From NCBI RefSeq assembly GCF_000701405.1, contig NZ_JNIV01000103.1:1-14658 (forward strand): a stretch of DNA of 14,658 bases, written 5' to 3'. Shown here one piece after another: positions 6,975 to 14,267 of the stretch (position 1 is the stretch's first letter; each line of letters starts with the position of its first letter). Below the pieces are notes generated by a model that did no database searches, had not been told where the DNA came from, and worked only from the letters and a program-made list of their open reading frames with translations. The position numbers were made by a program, and so were the translations under genes. Source of the DNA: Deinococcus marmoris DSM 12784. GTDB taxonomy: Bacteria; Deinococcota; Deinococci; Deinococcales; Deinococcaceae.

Positions 6975-7103
6975 AGAAGCTACTCCAAAACGCAAAGTGA
7001 GATTCTGACTTCTCAAACACATCTTTCCTGCTCGCAGGAAATTTCCCAGAGGGCCGTTTGCGCAATCGGCATGTGTACTTCGGGGAGAGGAAGGAGATTT
7101 CCA

Positions 7104-7136
7104 CTTCGCCGCCCTCCAATTTGGGGGGCGGCGAAG
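7104..7136. terminator. strong GC-rich hairpin without a T tract
   Basis: CTTCGCCGCCCTCC (7104-7117) pairs with GGGGGGCGGCGAAG (7123-7136) around the loop AATTT: 14 pairs including one G-T wobble. No T run follows on either side, so it is not a textbook intrinsic terminator. It could be a terminator without a T tract, an attenuator or a mobile-element remnant. The stretch around it (6975-7188) contains no gene I can support. Confidence 0.4.
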
Positions 7137-7188
7137 CTACCGGAAATGCCGCCACTGTCTGAAAGCGGTCCTTTTCTCCCGTCCGCTT

Positions 7189-7569
7189 GTGAAATCTTTT
7201 CACTTTGCGCCTGGTGCCAGCTTCCTTAAATTACCCCCGGAGTGGCAGCTCACTGCCTTTTCGTTTCCATACCTCAGATTGTGCCGCTCAGAGCAGCTGA
7301 ATGAACACTCCAACGACATTGGGATCGAAGTGGATGCCAGCGCTGTTGCGGATATGCTCGATGGCCTGCTGCCTGGCCTGCCCGGGACATCCAAGGATCG
7401 CGCGCTGGTGGGCAGCGTGGTCGCCCTAGCCTATGGGCTGGAAATGGGAATGTTGGGCGAGAACATCGAGACGGAGGCACAGCTCGGTGCACTCAAAGCA
7501 CTGGGCTGCTCCGTGGGCCAGGGTTACTTGCTGGGCCGACCGATACCAGCCGAAGACGGGATGAGCTGA
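7189..7569 (+). pseudogene. EAL-domain C-terminal relic
   Basis: The last 65 or so codons align by eye with the end of an EAL domain: DRALVGSVVALAYGLEMGM, then ENIETEAQLGALKALGCSVG and QGYLLGRPIPA. The conserved AEGIE block, whose Glu is needed for metal binding, reads GENIE. The EAL motif, the NVS Asn, the TE Glu and the DDFG Asp pair are all missing, since homology begins only around 7360. The part from ATG 7189 to about 7350 shows no clear domain. This is a dead fragment related to the EAL domain of the 3628-5562 protein but too divergent to be a recent copy. It cannot be a functional phosphodiesterase. Confidence 0.7.
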
Positions 7570-7951
7570 GCATTCGTCCAGAACCCTGTGCAAGGGCAAA
7601 ATCTCGCTCTTGTTCATGACAGATCAATCGCTCAAAGACGGATTGAAGGCGTGCCGCACAAGTTTCCAGAGAGACCCGACACCAATCACTGGATACCGTA
7701 TTGGAGTCAATCGGCGCTGAGGAAAGTTCACGGAGAACTTTCGGGAATTGCCGTCCAAGCCGCGAGAAATCAGGTTGACAGTGTCGTTAGCGCAGGTTCT
7801 GGTGCCCAGTCTCAGGTTGCCCCAGCTTCTGATCGCTCAGCACCGCGTCACCCTTCTCCGACAACTTGCCACAACTGACTCTGACACTCCCGGATCCTTC
7901 CGGCTGGGAGCGTCTTACCGTCGTTAGGCAGGTGCGGCCCCTGAGAAAGAG
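7570..7951. other. gene-poor stretch between convergent units, weak hairpin at 7887-7910
   Basis: I see no supportable gene in these 382 nt. Frames here are short and do not resemble proteins. Near its end, CTCCC (7887-7891) pairs with GGGAG (7906-7910), with an inner GGA/TCC pairing, giving an imperfect hairpin between the plus-strand EAL relic and the minus-strand cyclase gene. It may act as a terminator, but no T tract is present. Confidence 0.3.
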
Positions 7952-9118
7952 CTATAAAGATCCGTCAAGAACCGTACAGTTCCGCCCTCGGTGCTTGGCT
8001 TCGTACAGTGCTGTGTCAGTGCGCTCAAGGTTAGCTTCCAGTGTTTCGCCAGCCTGATAGAACGTAAGACCGAGGGAGGCCGTAACGCGGTGCTCTGGAG
8101 GCAATCCCTCGATCTGGAGCACGGATAATGCCTGTCGTACACGCTCTGCGGCCTTATGGGCTGCCGCTGTCGTAGGTGCAATGAAGATGAGTAGAAATTC
8201 CTCACCGCCGTAACGGCCCACGAAATCGTCTTGCCGTATGGCCTCCTGCAACGTATTGGCCACCGCACACAACACCTGGTCGCCAACATGATGCCCGTAA
8301 GCGTCATTCACCCGCTTGAAGTGGTCAATATCCATCAGGCCAACGCAAACCACGCTCTCCCCAGGGGGCAGCGACTTCTCATGAATAATTGCTTTTTTCA
8401 GACGCTCTAAAGCAGATCGACGGTTCGGCAAGCGGGTCAGGTGATCTCGGGTGGCGAGATCATGCAGTTCTTCCAGGGCCTGCTCCAAATGGATGTTCAC
8501 TTCCTGCAGTCGCGTGTTCCGATCCCGTACGGTTCGCCGCAAGGCCGCCATGTAACTGCCAATGTAGGCGATCAGTAACAGAACCACAGCGAACGCAAAT
8601 GTAGAAACAACCTCAATACGCAGATCAACGCGTACAGGAGCCCACAGCACTAGGGCCACGACCACTGTGACGTATGAGGCGAGCACGCCCCCACAGACAA
8701 GCAGCATGCGGCGGAAATCCAGGGCGAACATCCCGAACAGAACTCCCACGACACCTATCAGCAAGAATGGTACCCGTGCCTGGGGCTCGGAAAGGTAAAA
8801 CATGACGTAGCCAGCCGGCCACATGCTCAAGATGACCTGAGCAGCAGTCATGCTCGGGTCTCTGAAACGGAGATTGACGTTGGTGAGAATCAGCAGCACG
8901 AACGTTCCGCAAACAACCGTGATCCCCACCAGGTAATGCACCAGGTGCACAACGGTAAGCATGCCTGTGGCAAAACAGGCGACAACGATGAGGGTACTAC
9001 CCACGTGCGTAGCCACGCCCAGGGATGTGCGCTTGAGGCGCAACTGCTGCGCACGGGCAACATCTTTGGAAGGGGCAACCCGTGCCACCGAATAAGGGGC
9101 TTGTTGTGAAACATTCAC
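7952..9118 (-). CDS. membrane-bound diguanylate cyclase (six-TM + GGDEF)
   Basis: A 388-residue protein. About six hydrophobic segments lie at roughly 36-56, 58-79, 90-108, 116-133, 139-160 and 168-190, forming a membrane sensor of unidentified type. A helical linker (about 190-222) leads into a GGDEF domain (about 222-385). The motif is GGEEF at 304-308, Asp263 in MDIDHF binds metal, and RQDD (295-298) is an inhibitory site five residues upstream of the motif. It should make c-di-GMP from two GTP with product inhibition. The start is GTG 9118, with GGAGG 7 nt upstream; ATG 9114 is out of frame. Its start overlaps the stop of a small upstream frame (GTGA), suggesting translational coupling. 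The gene diverges from the EAL phosphodiesterase at 9849. Confidence 0.95.
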   Translation of the reverse strand: MNVSQQAPYSVARVAPSKDVARAQQLRLKRTSLGVATHVGSTLIVVACFATGMLTVVHLVHYLVGITVVCGTFVLLILTNVNLRFRDPSMTAAQVILSMWPAGYVMFYLSEPQARVPFLLIGVVGVLFGMFALDFRRMLLVCGGVLASYVTVVVALVLWAPVRVDLRIEVVSTFAFAVVLLLIAYIGSYMAALRRTVRDRNTRLQEVNIHLEQALEELHDLATRDHLTRLPNRRSALERLKKAIIHEKSLPPGESVVCVGLMDIDHFKRVNDAYGHHVGDQVLCAVANTLQEAIRQDDFVGRYGGEEFLLIFIAPTTAAAHKAAERVRQALSVLQIEGLPPEHRVTASLGLTFYQAGETLEANLERTDTALYEAKHRGRNCTVLDGSL

Positions 9119-9384
9119 AGCCTGTCCTCCGCTACCAAGAGGAGTCGGCTCTGAGCTAGCAGAGCTTCCGAGGCGGGCGAAGGCGGGGCAACCTGGTCGG
9201 CATAAACGCAGCGCCAGAACGTACCGTAGATGACGAAGGCATCTGTAAGGTGCACCATCATTTCACCAATGCGCGCGCGAGGAAGATTGGCCATTGGAAA
9301 GGTCTGTTGGCCTTGCTGCCCGCTCTTAAAGCTCTGTTGGTTCACTGGCCTATGTTTGAGCGGGAGCAACGGCGTCTCAGACAT
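9115..9384 (-). CDS. possible small protein (89 aa) coupled to the cyclase
   Basis: A minus-strand frame from ATG 9384 to TGA 9117-9115, whose stop shares bases with the cyclase GTG start. The C-terminal part from Met31 (ATG 9294; pieces ARIGEMMVHLTDAFVIYGTF and SEALLAQSRLLLVAEDRL) looks more protein-like and mostly has G or C in third positions; the first 30 residues look random. I recognise no domain. It may be a small partner or leader whose translation controls the cyclase, or an accidental open frame. A plus-strand frame covering the same bases looks less convincing. Confidence 0.4.
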   Translation of the reverse strand: MSETPLLPLKHRPVNQQSFKSGQQGQQTFPMANLPRARIGEMMVHLTDAFVIYGTFWRCVYADQVAPPSPASEALLAQSRLLLVAEDRL

Positions 9385-9411
9385 TCATTTATATTGAGGA
9401 AACGGCTCTGT

Positions 9412-9445
9412 CAGGCATCTTACCCTTACAGGCATCTTACCCTTA
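9412..9445 (+). repeat. perfect tandem duplication of a 17-nt unit
   Basis: CAGGCATCTTACCCTTA occurs twice back to back (9412-9428 and 9429-9445). It lies in the non-coding stretch between the divergent cyclase and phosphodiesterase genes, upstream of both. It could be a doubled operator or a replication-slippage duplication. Confidence 0.8.
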
Positions 9446-9848
9446 AGGGGGTCAACTCAGGATCTGTGCGCGCTACTACGCTAAGGAGGGGGAGCCACGT
9501 TTCTCAGCCTCAGCAGACACAAATCGCTGGTGGTTTGCTGGCGCTAAGCCTCAGTCAACGCAGCGTAGGAACGTTGTATGACGCGCCGCCTGTGTCCCAG
9601 TGAAACTATCCTTTCAACGGGACAGTGTTCGACTGGGCCTGCCCCGTTTTTGCAGAACCGGGTCACCCTCAGAAGTCAGGTTCCAGAGTTCACAGCCGCT
9701 CATAGAGACAGATGCGACTGCCGCTACCGCGACACATCCAAGTCCAGGCACGTCAACGAACCATCATGCTTGGAGCCAGACTCACTGCTGTTAGATCAGT
9801 TCAAACCGCATCCATGAGATGGGATGAGAGGCAAATGAAGTAAATATC
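9446..9848. other. divergent intergenic region, no gene seen
   Basis: About 400 nt with no supportable coding region. Short frames on the plus strand have no protein-like character. It should contain the promoter of the EAL gene at 9849, but no clear -35/-10 pair stands out and no strong ribosome site precedes ATG 9849. Confidence 0.4.
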
Positions 9849-11015
9849 ATGTTGCACAGCATCGCCAGCTTCAGAGTTTTGTCAAGATGTCCTGCGTACC
9901 GTACGGTGATGACTCTTCATGACCCTGTCAGTTCTTCACATCCGGCAATCGTCGGCGCAGCACTCTGCGACTGCCAGGCCGTGACACCGATGGACGTCAC
10001 ACGCATCACGGCCCTGTCCATTCGCGCCACCTCCACCCATCTGCAACACAAGCTTGCCGTACTTCTGGCGGCTCACGACGTCCCCAGCGAAGGAGAGGTG
10101 GGTGCCACACGGGTCAGCTGCACGGCATTTGGTCAACTGGACCGAGTTCTGGCCGCATTTTCACGTACGGAACGCCCAGACCTGCTGGCGGCACCCTGGG
10201 TTGACGAGCACATGGATGCCTGGCAGATAGCGCCTTTGGAGCAATGGATGCAGCGACTGGCCACGCCATGGTTTGGAACCATCAGCAATCACCTGACGTT
10301 TCATCTGCAACCGATCGTTCATCTGGGCACAGGCGGGGTGTACGGTTATGAGGCTCTGGTCCGCGCGCAGCACAACGGACCACTGATCGGTGCCTGGCCC
10401 CTCCTGCAAGCTGCCGCTGCCCATGGGCAGGCCCGCGCCTTCGATGCGCATGCCCGCCGGACGGCCATCCGTCAGGCCTACCCACAACTGGGCGCTGACC
10501 AGCAGCTCTTCATCAATTTTGCTCCAGGCGTGGTCTACAATCCGGATATCTGCCTCCAGACGACATTCGCTGTCTGCCGGGAGGTGGGCGCCGACTTCTC
10601 GCGTCTGGTCTTTGAAGTTACAGAAAGTGAGACGTTCCCGGATCTGGGGCTGCTGCGCTCCATTCTGGAGCGCTACCGGCAGGAAGGCGCTCAGGTGGCC
10701 CTGGATGACTTGGGTGCCGGACACACCAGCTTGAGCTACCTGATGGAACTCCGGCCAGACATCGTCAAGCTGGACCAGGCGCTGATCAGCGGCCTGCATG
10801 AGGGTGACCGCCGAGTTCCACTGATCACGGCGCTGATCGAGTACGCCCACGACCTGGGCATCCGGGTCGTCGCCGAGGGTATTGAGACGCACGACGAACT
10901 GGCCCTGATGATCATGTTGGGCGCCGACTATGCGCAGGGCTATTTTCTGGGCCGGCCGGCCCCTCGAGCGGCAGACCTCCTTCCGCAGGCCGCCAGCTTC
11001 TGGGCCTCACCATGA
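9849..11015 (+). CDS. EAL-domain c-di-GMP phosphodiesterase with unidentified N-terminal domain
   Basis: A 388-residue soluble protein. The C-terminal EAL domain (about 145-375) has every residue expected for hydrolysis of c-di-GMP to pGpG: Glu168 (YGYEALVR), Asn223 (FINFAP), Glu259 (FEVTES), Asp286-Asp287 (ALDDLGAG), Lys307, Glu343 (VVAEGIET) and Gln363 (AQGYFLG). No GGDEF domain is present. Residues 48-140 form an N-terminal region I cannot assign, presumably sensory. The start is uncertain: ATG 9849, 9909 and 9990 (Met1, Met21, Met48) are all possible, and none has a strong ribosome site; conserved-looking sequence begins only after Met48. It is transcribed away from the membrane cyclase at 7952-9118, an opposed activity, and converges on the winged-helix gene 56 nt downstream. 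Confidence 0.93.
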   Translation: MLHSIASFRVLSRCPAYRTVMTLHDPVSSSHPAIVGAALCDCQAVTPMDVTRITALSIRATSTHLQHKLAVLLAAHDVPSEGEVGATRVSCTAFGQLDRVLAAFSRTERPDLLAAPWVDEHMDAWQIAPLEQWMQRLATPWFGTISNHLTFHLQPIVHLGTGGVYGYEALVRAQHNGPLIGAWPLLQAAAAHGQARAFDAHARRTAIRQAYPQLGADQQLFINFAPGVVYNPDICLQTTFAVCREVGADFSRLVFEVTESETFPDLGLLRSILERYRQEGAQVALDDLGAGHTSLSYLMELRPDIVKLDQALISGLHEGDRRVPLITALIEYAHDLGIRVVAEGIETHDELALMIMLGADYAQGYFLGRPAPRAADLLPQAASFWASP

Positions 11016-11071
11016 TTCAGATTCAGCCTGCTGCACCAGAAAAGTAGAACCATTTAAGGAGCGTTGTAAGG

Positions 11072-12670
11072 TCAGGCGGCCCGTGGTCGTTTGCCTACCC
11101 GCGTCGGCGCAATCTGCCGCAGCGCGTCCAGCAATCCGCAATTCCGCAAGCCGTTCACCACCAGCGCGGCGGGGCGATTCTGCGCGCGGTTGCCCATCTG
11201 CTGATCCTGCCGGATGTCGTGCAGCACACGGGCCATGATATGCGCGACGTCATCCGTCCAGTCCTGGCCCTGGTCATGGGCACGCAGGGTCTGCCAGATT
11301 AGCCAGCACCAGAACTTCAGGTTCTCGGAGTCCTCGAAGCTGGCCGCCAGCGTGCGCGCCGTTTTCTCCACCAGCTCGCCTCTGCGGCTGCGCGAGAGGC
11401 CCGCGAGGGTTGGAAGGGTAAAAACCGCGTCCAGGCCGTCAGAGAAGGCGGGTGCAACAGTCAGAGTAACGTCTAAGGTTTGAGAAGAAAATGCAGCTAA
11501 CACCCACTTTTCAAGCTCCCCTCTTTCTACAGTCCTCAGACCTTTTAACGACTGTTGCACTGGAGCAGGGGGGCAGGCTGGGCGGCACTTTTCAGCCCGC
11601 GTCTGGGCGGCATTGATCGTCGCGGCGGTCCGGCCACGCGGCACCACTTCGCCGTCTACCTTGGCCTGCGCACGTGCGGTCAGGCGTTCCTCTGCCCGCG
11701 CCCGCGCTGCGACTGTCTCCTCCCGCCTGGCCTCGCGCCGGGCCTTCTCGGCCTGCTGACGCTCCTCACTGCGGGTCAGGGCGTACACGGTCCGGCCCTG
11801 CCGGGTGTCGCGGTCCAGATCACGCCAGGGATACCGCAGATCCGACATGGTCACCCGCACGGGGGAAGCGTGGCCAGACAACACACGCTCCGGGCACAGG
11901 GACACGGCCCACACCTTGCCCGTCACAGCGGTCTGGCCGCGCAGGGTGCCGTAATGGTCCACGGCCGCCAGGACACCAGAGGCAATCAGCGGGCGCAGGT
12001 TCCGCCACACCGTCACGCGGTCCCGCTCGATGTGGGCGGCCAGCAGTTCCAGCGGCAGATGGAACACCGCCACATCGGGGCGGATGGGGACGCCGCGCGC
12101 TCGCACAGACTCCAGGCCCAGCGAGAACAGCACGCGGAAGATCTTCCGGGCGGTCTCCGGGCAATCGGCACTGTCCATGCAGGCCGTCAGCGACTCGACG
12201 GGGCGGAATACCACCACCGGGGCAGGTGGCTCGGCCAACTGGGTGCGGCGGGCGGCGCGCTCAGCCGTAAAGTCATGGAGCGTTTTCATCGGGCGGTCTG
12301 CGGTGGACGGCGTGAACCTGGGGGCCGGGGCCGGCGGTGACGGCTCCCGGTGGCCCAGCGGCCAGGATTCGGCGGGTGCGCGGGTACTGACGAGGCTGCC
12401 GAGGTGCTCGAACAGCGGAGCGGTTTGGTTCTTCTTCTGTCCTTGAGCGCGTGCGGTGGCGCCTTCGGTATGGAGAGGCAGGCCAGTCGCGGGGGCAAGC
12501 TGAGAGGATGTCGGTGCAGATGCGTCCGCAAGCTGCGCGAACAGGCCATCAAGTGGGCCACTACTGCGTCCTCGGGCCCGCTGTTCCTGCACGAAGCGGG
12601 CGAGAAAGTGTTGCCCTGACGGTGATATTTCTGAGGAATTCGTATTTTCCATCTTCGCTTGGATCTCCAA
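11072..12670 (-). CDS. winged-helix DNA-binding protein, plasmid replication/maintenance-like
   Basis: A 532-residue soluble protein of no named family I can state. Residues 1-125 are Pro/Ala/Ser-rich and look disordered. A winged-helix-like block lies at about 200-255 (LELLAAHIERDRVTVWRNL, LIASGVLAAVDHY, then a GKVWAVSL strand). A charged coiled coil follows at about 297-340. A helical C-terminal domain at about 380-520 contains LKFWCWLIWQTLRAHDQG and ARVLHDIRQDQQMGNRAQ. This layout (wing-helix, linker, Trp-rich helical end) resembles plasmid replication initiators of the RepC kind, but that is analogy rather than homology. The start is TTG 12670 or ATG 12652, the latter with GGAG about 12 nt upstream; Met128 (ATG 12289) is a further possibility. 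No ParA/ParB gene is adjacent. It might be an initiator or a regulator of the replicon. Confidence 0.85.
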   Translation of the reverse strand: MEIQAKMENTNSSEISPSGQHFLARFVQEQRARGRSSGPLDGLFAQLADASAPTSSQLAPATGLPLHTEGATARAQGQKKNQTAPLFEHLGSLVSTRAPAESWPLGHREPSPPAPAPRFTPSTADRPMKTLHDFTAERAARRTQLAEPPAPVVVFRPVESLTACMDSADCPETARKIFRVLFSLGLESVRARGVPIRPDVAVFHLPLELLAAHIERDRVTVWRNLRPLIASGVLAAVDHYGTLRGQTAVTGKVWAVSLCPERVLSGHASPVRVTMSDLRYPWRDLDRDTRQGRTVYALTRSEERQQAEKARREARREETVAARARAEERLTARAQAKVDGEVVPRGRTAATINAAQTRAEKCRPACPPAPVQQSLKGLRTVERGELEKWVLAAFSSQTLDVTLTVAPAFSDGLDAVFTLPTLAGLSRSRRGELVEKTARTLAASFEDSENLKFWCWLIWQTLRAHDQGQDWTDDVAHIMARVLHDIRQDQQMGNRAQNRPAALVVNGLRNCGLLDALRQIAPTRVGKRPRAA

Positions 12671-12697
12671 GCGCCTAACCTGGGCGTAATACCCTTA

Positions 12698-12711
12698 CGG
12701 TCCATTGACCG
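12698..12711. promoter_or_regulatory. palindrome upstream of the winged-helix gene, possible operator
   Basis: CGGTC-CATT-GACCG is a perfect inverted repeat (5-bp arms, 4-nt spacer) 28 nt before TTG 12670. Its position fits an autoregulatory operator of the downstream minus-strand gene, and it overlaps a plus-strand -35-like box. There is no direct evidence of binding. Confidence 0.3.
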
Positions 12712-12734
12712 AAATGCCCCCTGAGGCGTATCAT
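12705..12734 (+). promoter_or_regulatory. sigma70-like promoter TTGACC-18-TATCAT
   Basis: TTGACC (12705-12710), an 18-nt spacer and TATCAT (12729-12734) make a good housekeeping promoter pointing right. The first supportable gene on that strand starts about 390 nt later (13125), so it may give a long leader, an untranslated RNA, or be fortuitous. Confidence 0.35.
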
Positions 12735-13056
12735 GGGCATAGGCGAAGGCCTCCCGCTCAAACGGGAAAAATTCTGTGACTGAGACCCTCTGTGGAATAC
12801 GAGCTGCCAGGCTCCCACGGGGGGTTTCCCTTTGGCGGATGTCTTTTGCCTTAGGGGTAACACGATTGTAGCGCAGACTTGGATAGCTGATTGGCGATCC
12901 CCAACTACCAATTGCCCAACCCGATATTCGTGGATCGTCTTTGTTGTAGGCGGCGTGCTTGCCGTCCACGGTACATACAGAGCGTGGGACGCGGCGCAGG
13001 CTCATCGAGGCGTCCGTGCATGCACAGGCGGAGCCGGAGGTGCTCAGGGCCAGCCC
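12735..13056. other. intergenic stretch, no gene supported
   Basis: No frame on either strand looks like a protein here. A long minus-strand frame (12286-13005) mostly overlaps the winged-helix gene in another phase and is rich in Arg/Ser/Pro, as shadows of GC-rich genes are. Small features only: CCCG-ctcaaa-CGGG followed by five A. No iterons or clear DnaA boxes were seen. Confidence 0.35.
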
Positions 13057-13059
13057 GGC

Positions 13060-13065
13060 TATAAA
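13060..13065 (+). promoter_or_regulatory. TATAAA -10 box of the CAP-domain gene
   Basis: TATAAA lies 59 nt upstream of GTG 13125 in otherwise GC-rich sequence. A start of transcription near 13072 would exclude the upstream GTG 13068 as the translation start. No clear -35 box was seen. Confidence 0.35.
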
Positions 13066-13124
13066 AGGTGACGGTGTCGGGTGCGAGTAAGCGCTCCAGC
13101 ACGCTGAGCCCTAAAATAGTTCGT

Positions 13125-14072
13125 GTGATTCGCCTCCGGAGTATCTGTCTGCTGACCTGCGCTGTCCTGGGATTCAGTGCTGGGGCGGCGGGCTTCAGCA
13201 TCACGACTTCTGGAGACGGCACCGCGCCCATGCGAACCACCTTCAGCGCCAGCGTGCAGCCTGGCCAGACCGTGCGCTGGAACTTTGGTGACGGTATGGG
13301 AACGACGGGCGCACAGGTTGAACACACCTACTACCGCCCAGGCACGTACAAGGTCAGCGTCCAGACCTTCAGCGGGGGCCGGCCGCTGAGCAGCGGCGGC
13401 TTCCCGCTCGACGTCCGCAGCGCCGGAGAACAGCGCGCCGGACTCACGCTGCTGCTCGGGCACGGCAGCGTCACACCCTCTGAGGAAGGCAGTGTGCGCT
13501 ACGCCCCCGGCAAGCCCAGCTTCACCGTCAATGGCCGCCCGGCCACGGGCCGCACCGCCCTGCGCAGCGGGCCAGTCACGGTCAACGTCACGGCTCCTGG
13601 CCTCGGCGTTACGGTGACAGGACATGTGCGCTTCACGTACCAGGACGCACCGAGTAGCGCCGCCTTTGAAGCGGCGGTGTTGAACCTCACCAACCGCGCC
13701 CGCGCCCAGGGCTGGAACTGCAAGACGCAGCGGGTGGGTGGGGCGAGCAAACGGGCACTGAAGCGTGACGTTCAGCTGGACCGCGCCGCGCTCGCGCAGT
13801 CACTGGGCATGTTCAATGTCGACTACTTCGATCACACCTCGGGGCTGGACGGCTCCACACCATTTCAGCGGGTGCGGGCCACTGGAGCGCAGCCCAGCGC
13901 AGTGGCAGAGAACATCGCGCGCGGACAGGCCAGCGCGCAGGAAGTAGTGGACGCGTGGCTCAGGTCCCCCGGACACTGCGTCAACATCATGGGCAATTTC
14001 AGCCTGATCGGCCTGAGCGCCGTGACCGGCGAGAATGGTCCATTCTGGACGCAGGTGTTCGCGCTGCCGTGA
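13125..14072 (+). CDS. secreted PKD-CAP (SCP/PR-1-like) domain protein
   Basis: A 315-residue exported protein. It starts with a signal peptide (MIRLRSICLLTCAVLGFSAG, cleavage near AGA-AG), followed by a PKD-like beta domain (about 25-97; WNFGDG at 52-57, then EHTYYRPGTYKVSV). A middle region of uncertain fold (about 98-175) precedes a CAP domain (about 180-315). CAP landmarks are all present: the first His (DYFDHTS, His237), ENIARGQ (Glu262), SPGHCVNIM (His284) and the final FWTQVFA strand. Cys199 and Cys285 could form a disulphide. Bacterial CAP proteins are extracytoplasmic; their activity is poorly defined (cell-wall, lipid or adhesion roles proposed). GTG 13125 is chosen because it gives a compact signal peptide; the in-frame GTG 13068 would add 19 residues before it. 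No ribosome site is evident. Confidence 0.88.
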   Translation: MIRLRSICLLTCAVLGFSAGAAGFSITTSGDGTAPMRTTFSASVQPGQTVRWNFGDGMGTTGAQVEHTYYRPGTYKVSVQTFSGGRPLSSGGFPLDVRSAGEQRAGLTLLLGHGSVTPSEEGSVRYAPGKPSFTVNGRPATGRTALRSGPVTVNVTAPGLGVTVTGHVRFTYQDAPSSAAFEAAVLNLTNRARAQGWNCKTQRVGGASKRALKRDVQLDRAALAQSLGMFNVDYFDHTSGLDGSTPFQRVRATGAQPSAVAENIARGQASAQEVVDAWLRSPGHCVNIMGNFSLIGLSAVTGENGPFWTQVFALP

Positions 14073-14249
14073 AACGCATGGGGACAAGCTGTTGTTCCTG
14101 TATCAGCCGCTCTGCGAAGGACTTAATTAGGACGCTGGAAACGGGTCTTACTTTTTAATCTAGATTCACATTGTCGTGCATGCGTTATGGCAGCACGTCC
14201 GCCGCTCCAGGAGACCGACTGAGAAAAGCGCCAATCCCCTCATCAGTAC

Positions 14250-14258
14250 TGGTAAGAT
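14250..14258 (+). promoter_or_regulatory. extended -10 box (TGG-TAAGAT), leaderless layout
   Basis: TG (14250-14251), one base and TAAGAT (14253-14258) form an extended -10 element 9 nt before ATG 14268. Transcription would begin at or next to the start codon, giving a leaderless mRNA. No ribosome-binding site lies between, consistent with this. Confidence 0.55.
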
Positions 14259-14267
14259 GTTGCCACT

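Noticed and set aside
6835..7203. Minus-strand frames at 6086-6739, 6534-7022 and 6835-7203
   Set aside because: They oppose the HigA-like gene and relics that have recognisable homology; their products are low-complexity.
9250..9603. Plus-strand 117-codon frame in the divergent region
   Set aside because: Antisense to the GTGA-coupled frame, no ribosome site, and it runs through the tandem repeat without protein-like character.
10161..10892. Minus-strand 243-codon frame
   Set aside because: Shadow of the EAL phosphodiesterase, whose catalytic residues are all in the plus-strand frame.
11555..12340. Plus-strand 261- and 198-codon frames
   Set aside because: Antisense to the winged-helix gene; rich in Arg, Gly, His and Pro as expected of shadows.
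12690..12697. TACCCTTA shared between the 17-nt repeat (9421, 9438) and the region upstream of the winged-helix gene
   Set aside because: An 8-mer is expected about once by chance in a window this size on both strands, so no regulatory link can be claimed.
12286..13005. Minus-strand 239-codon frame
   Set aside because: About half overlaps the winged-helix gene out of phase and the rest has no protein-like blocks.
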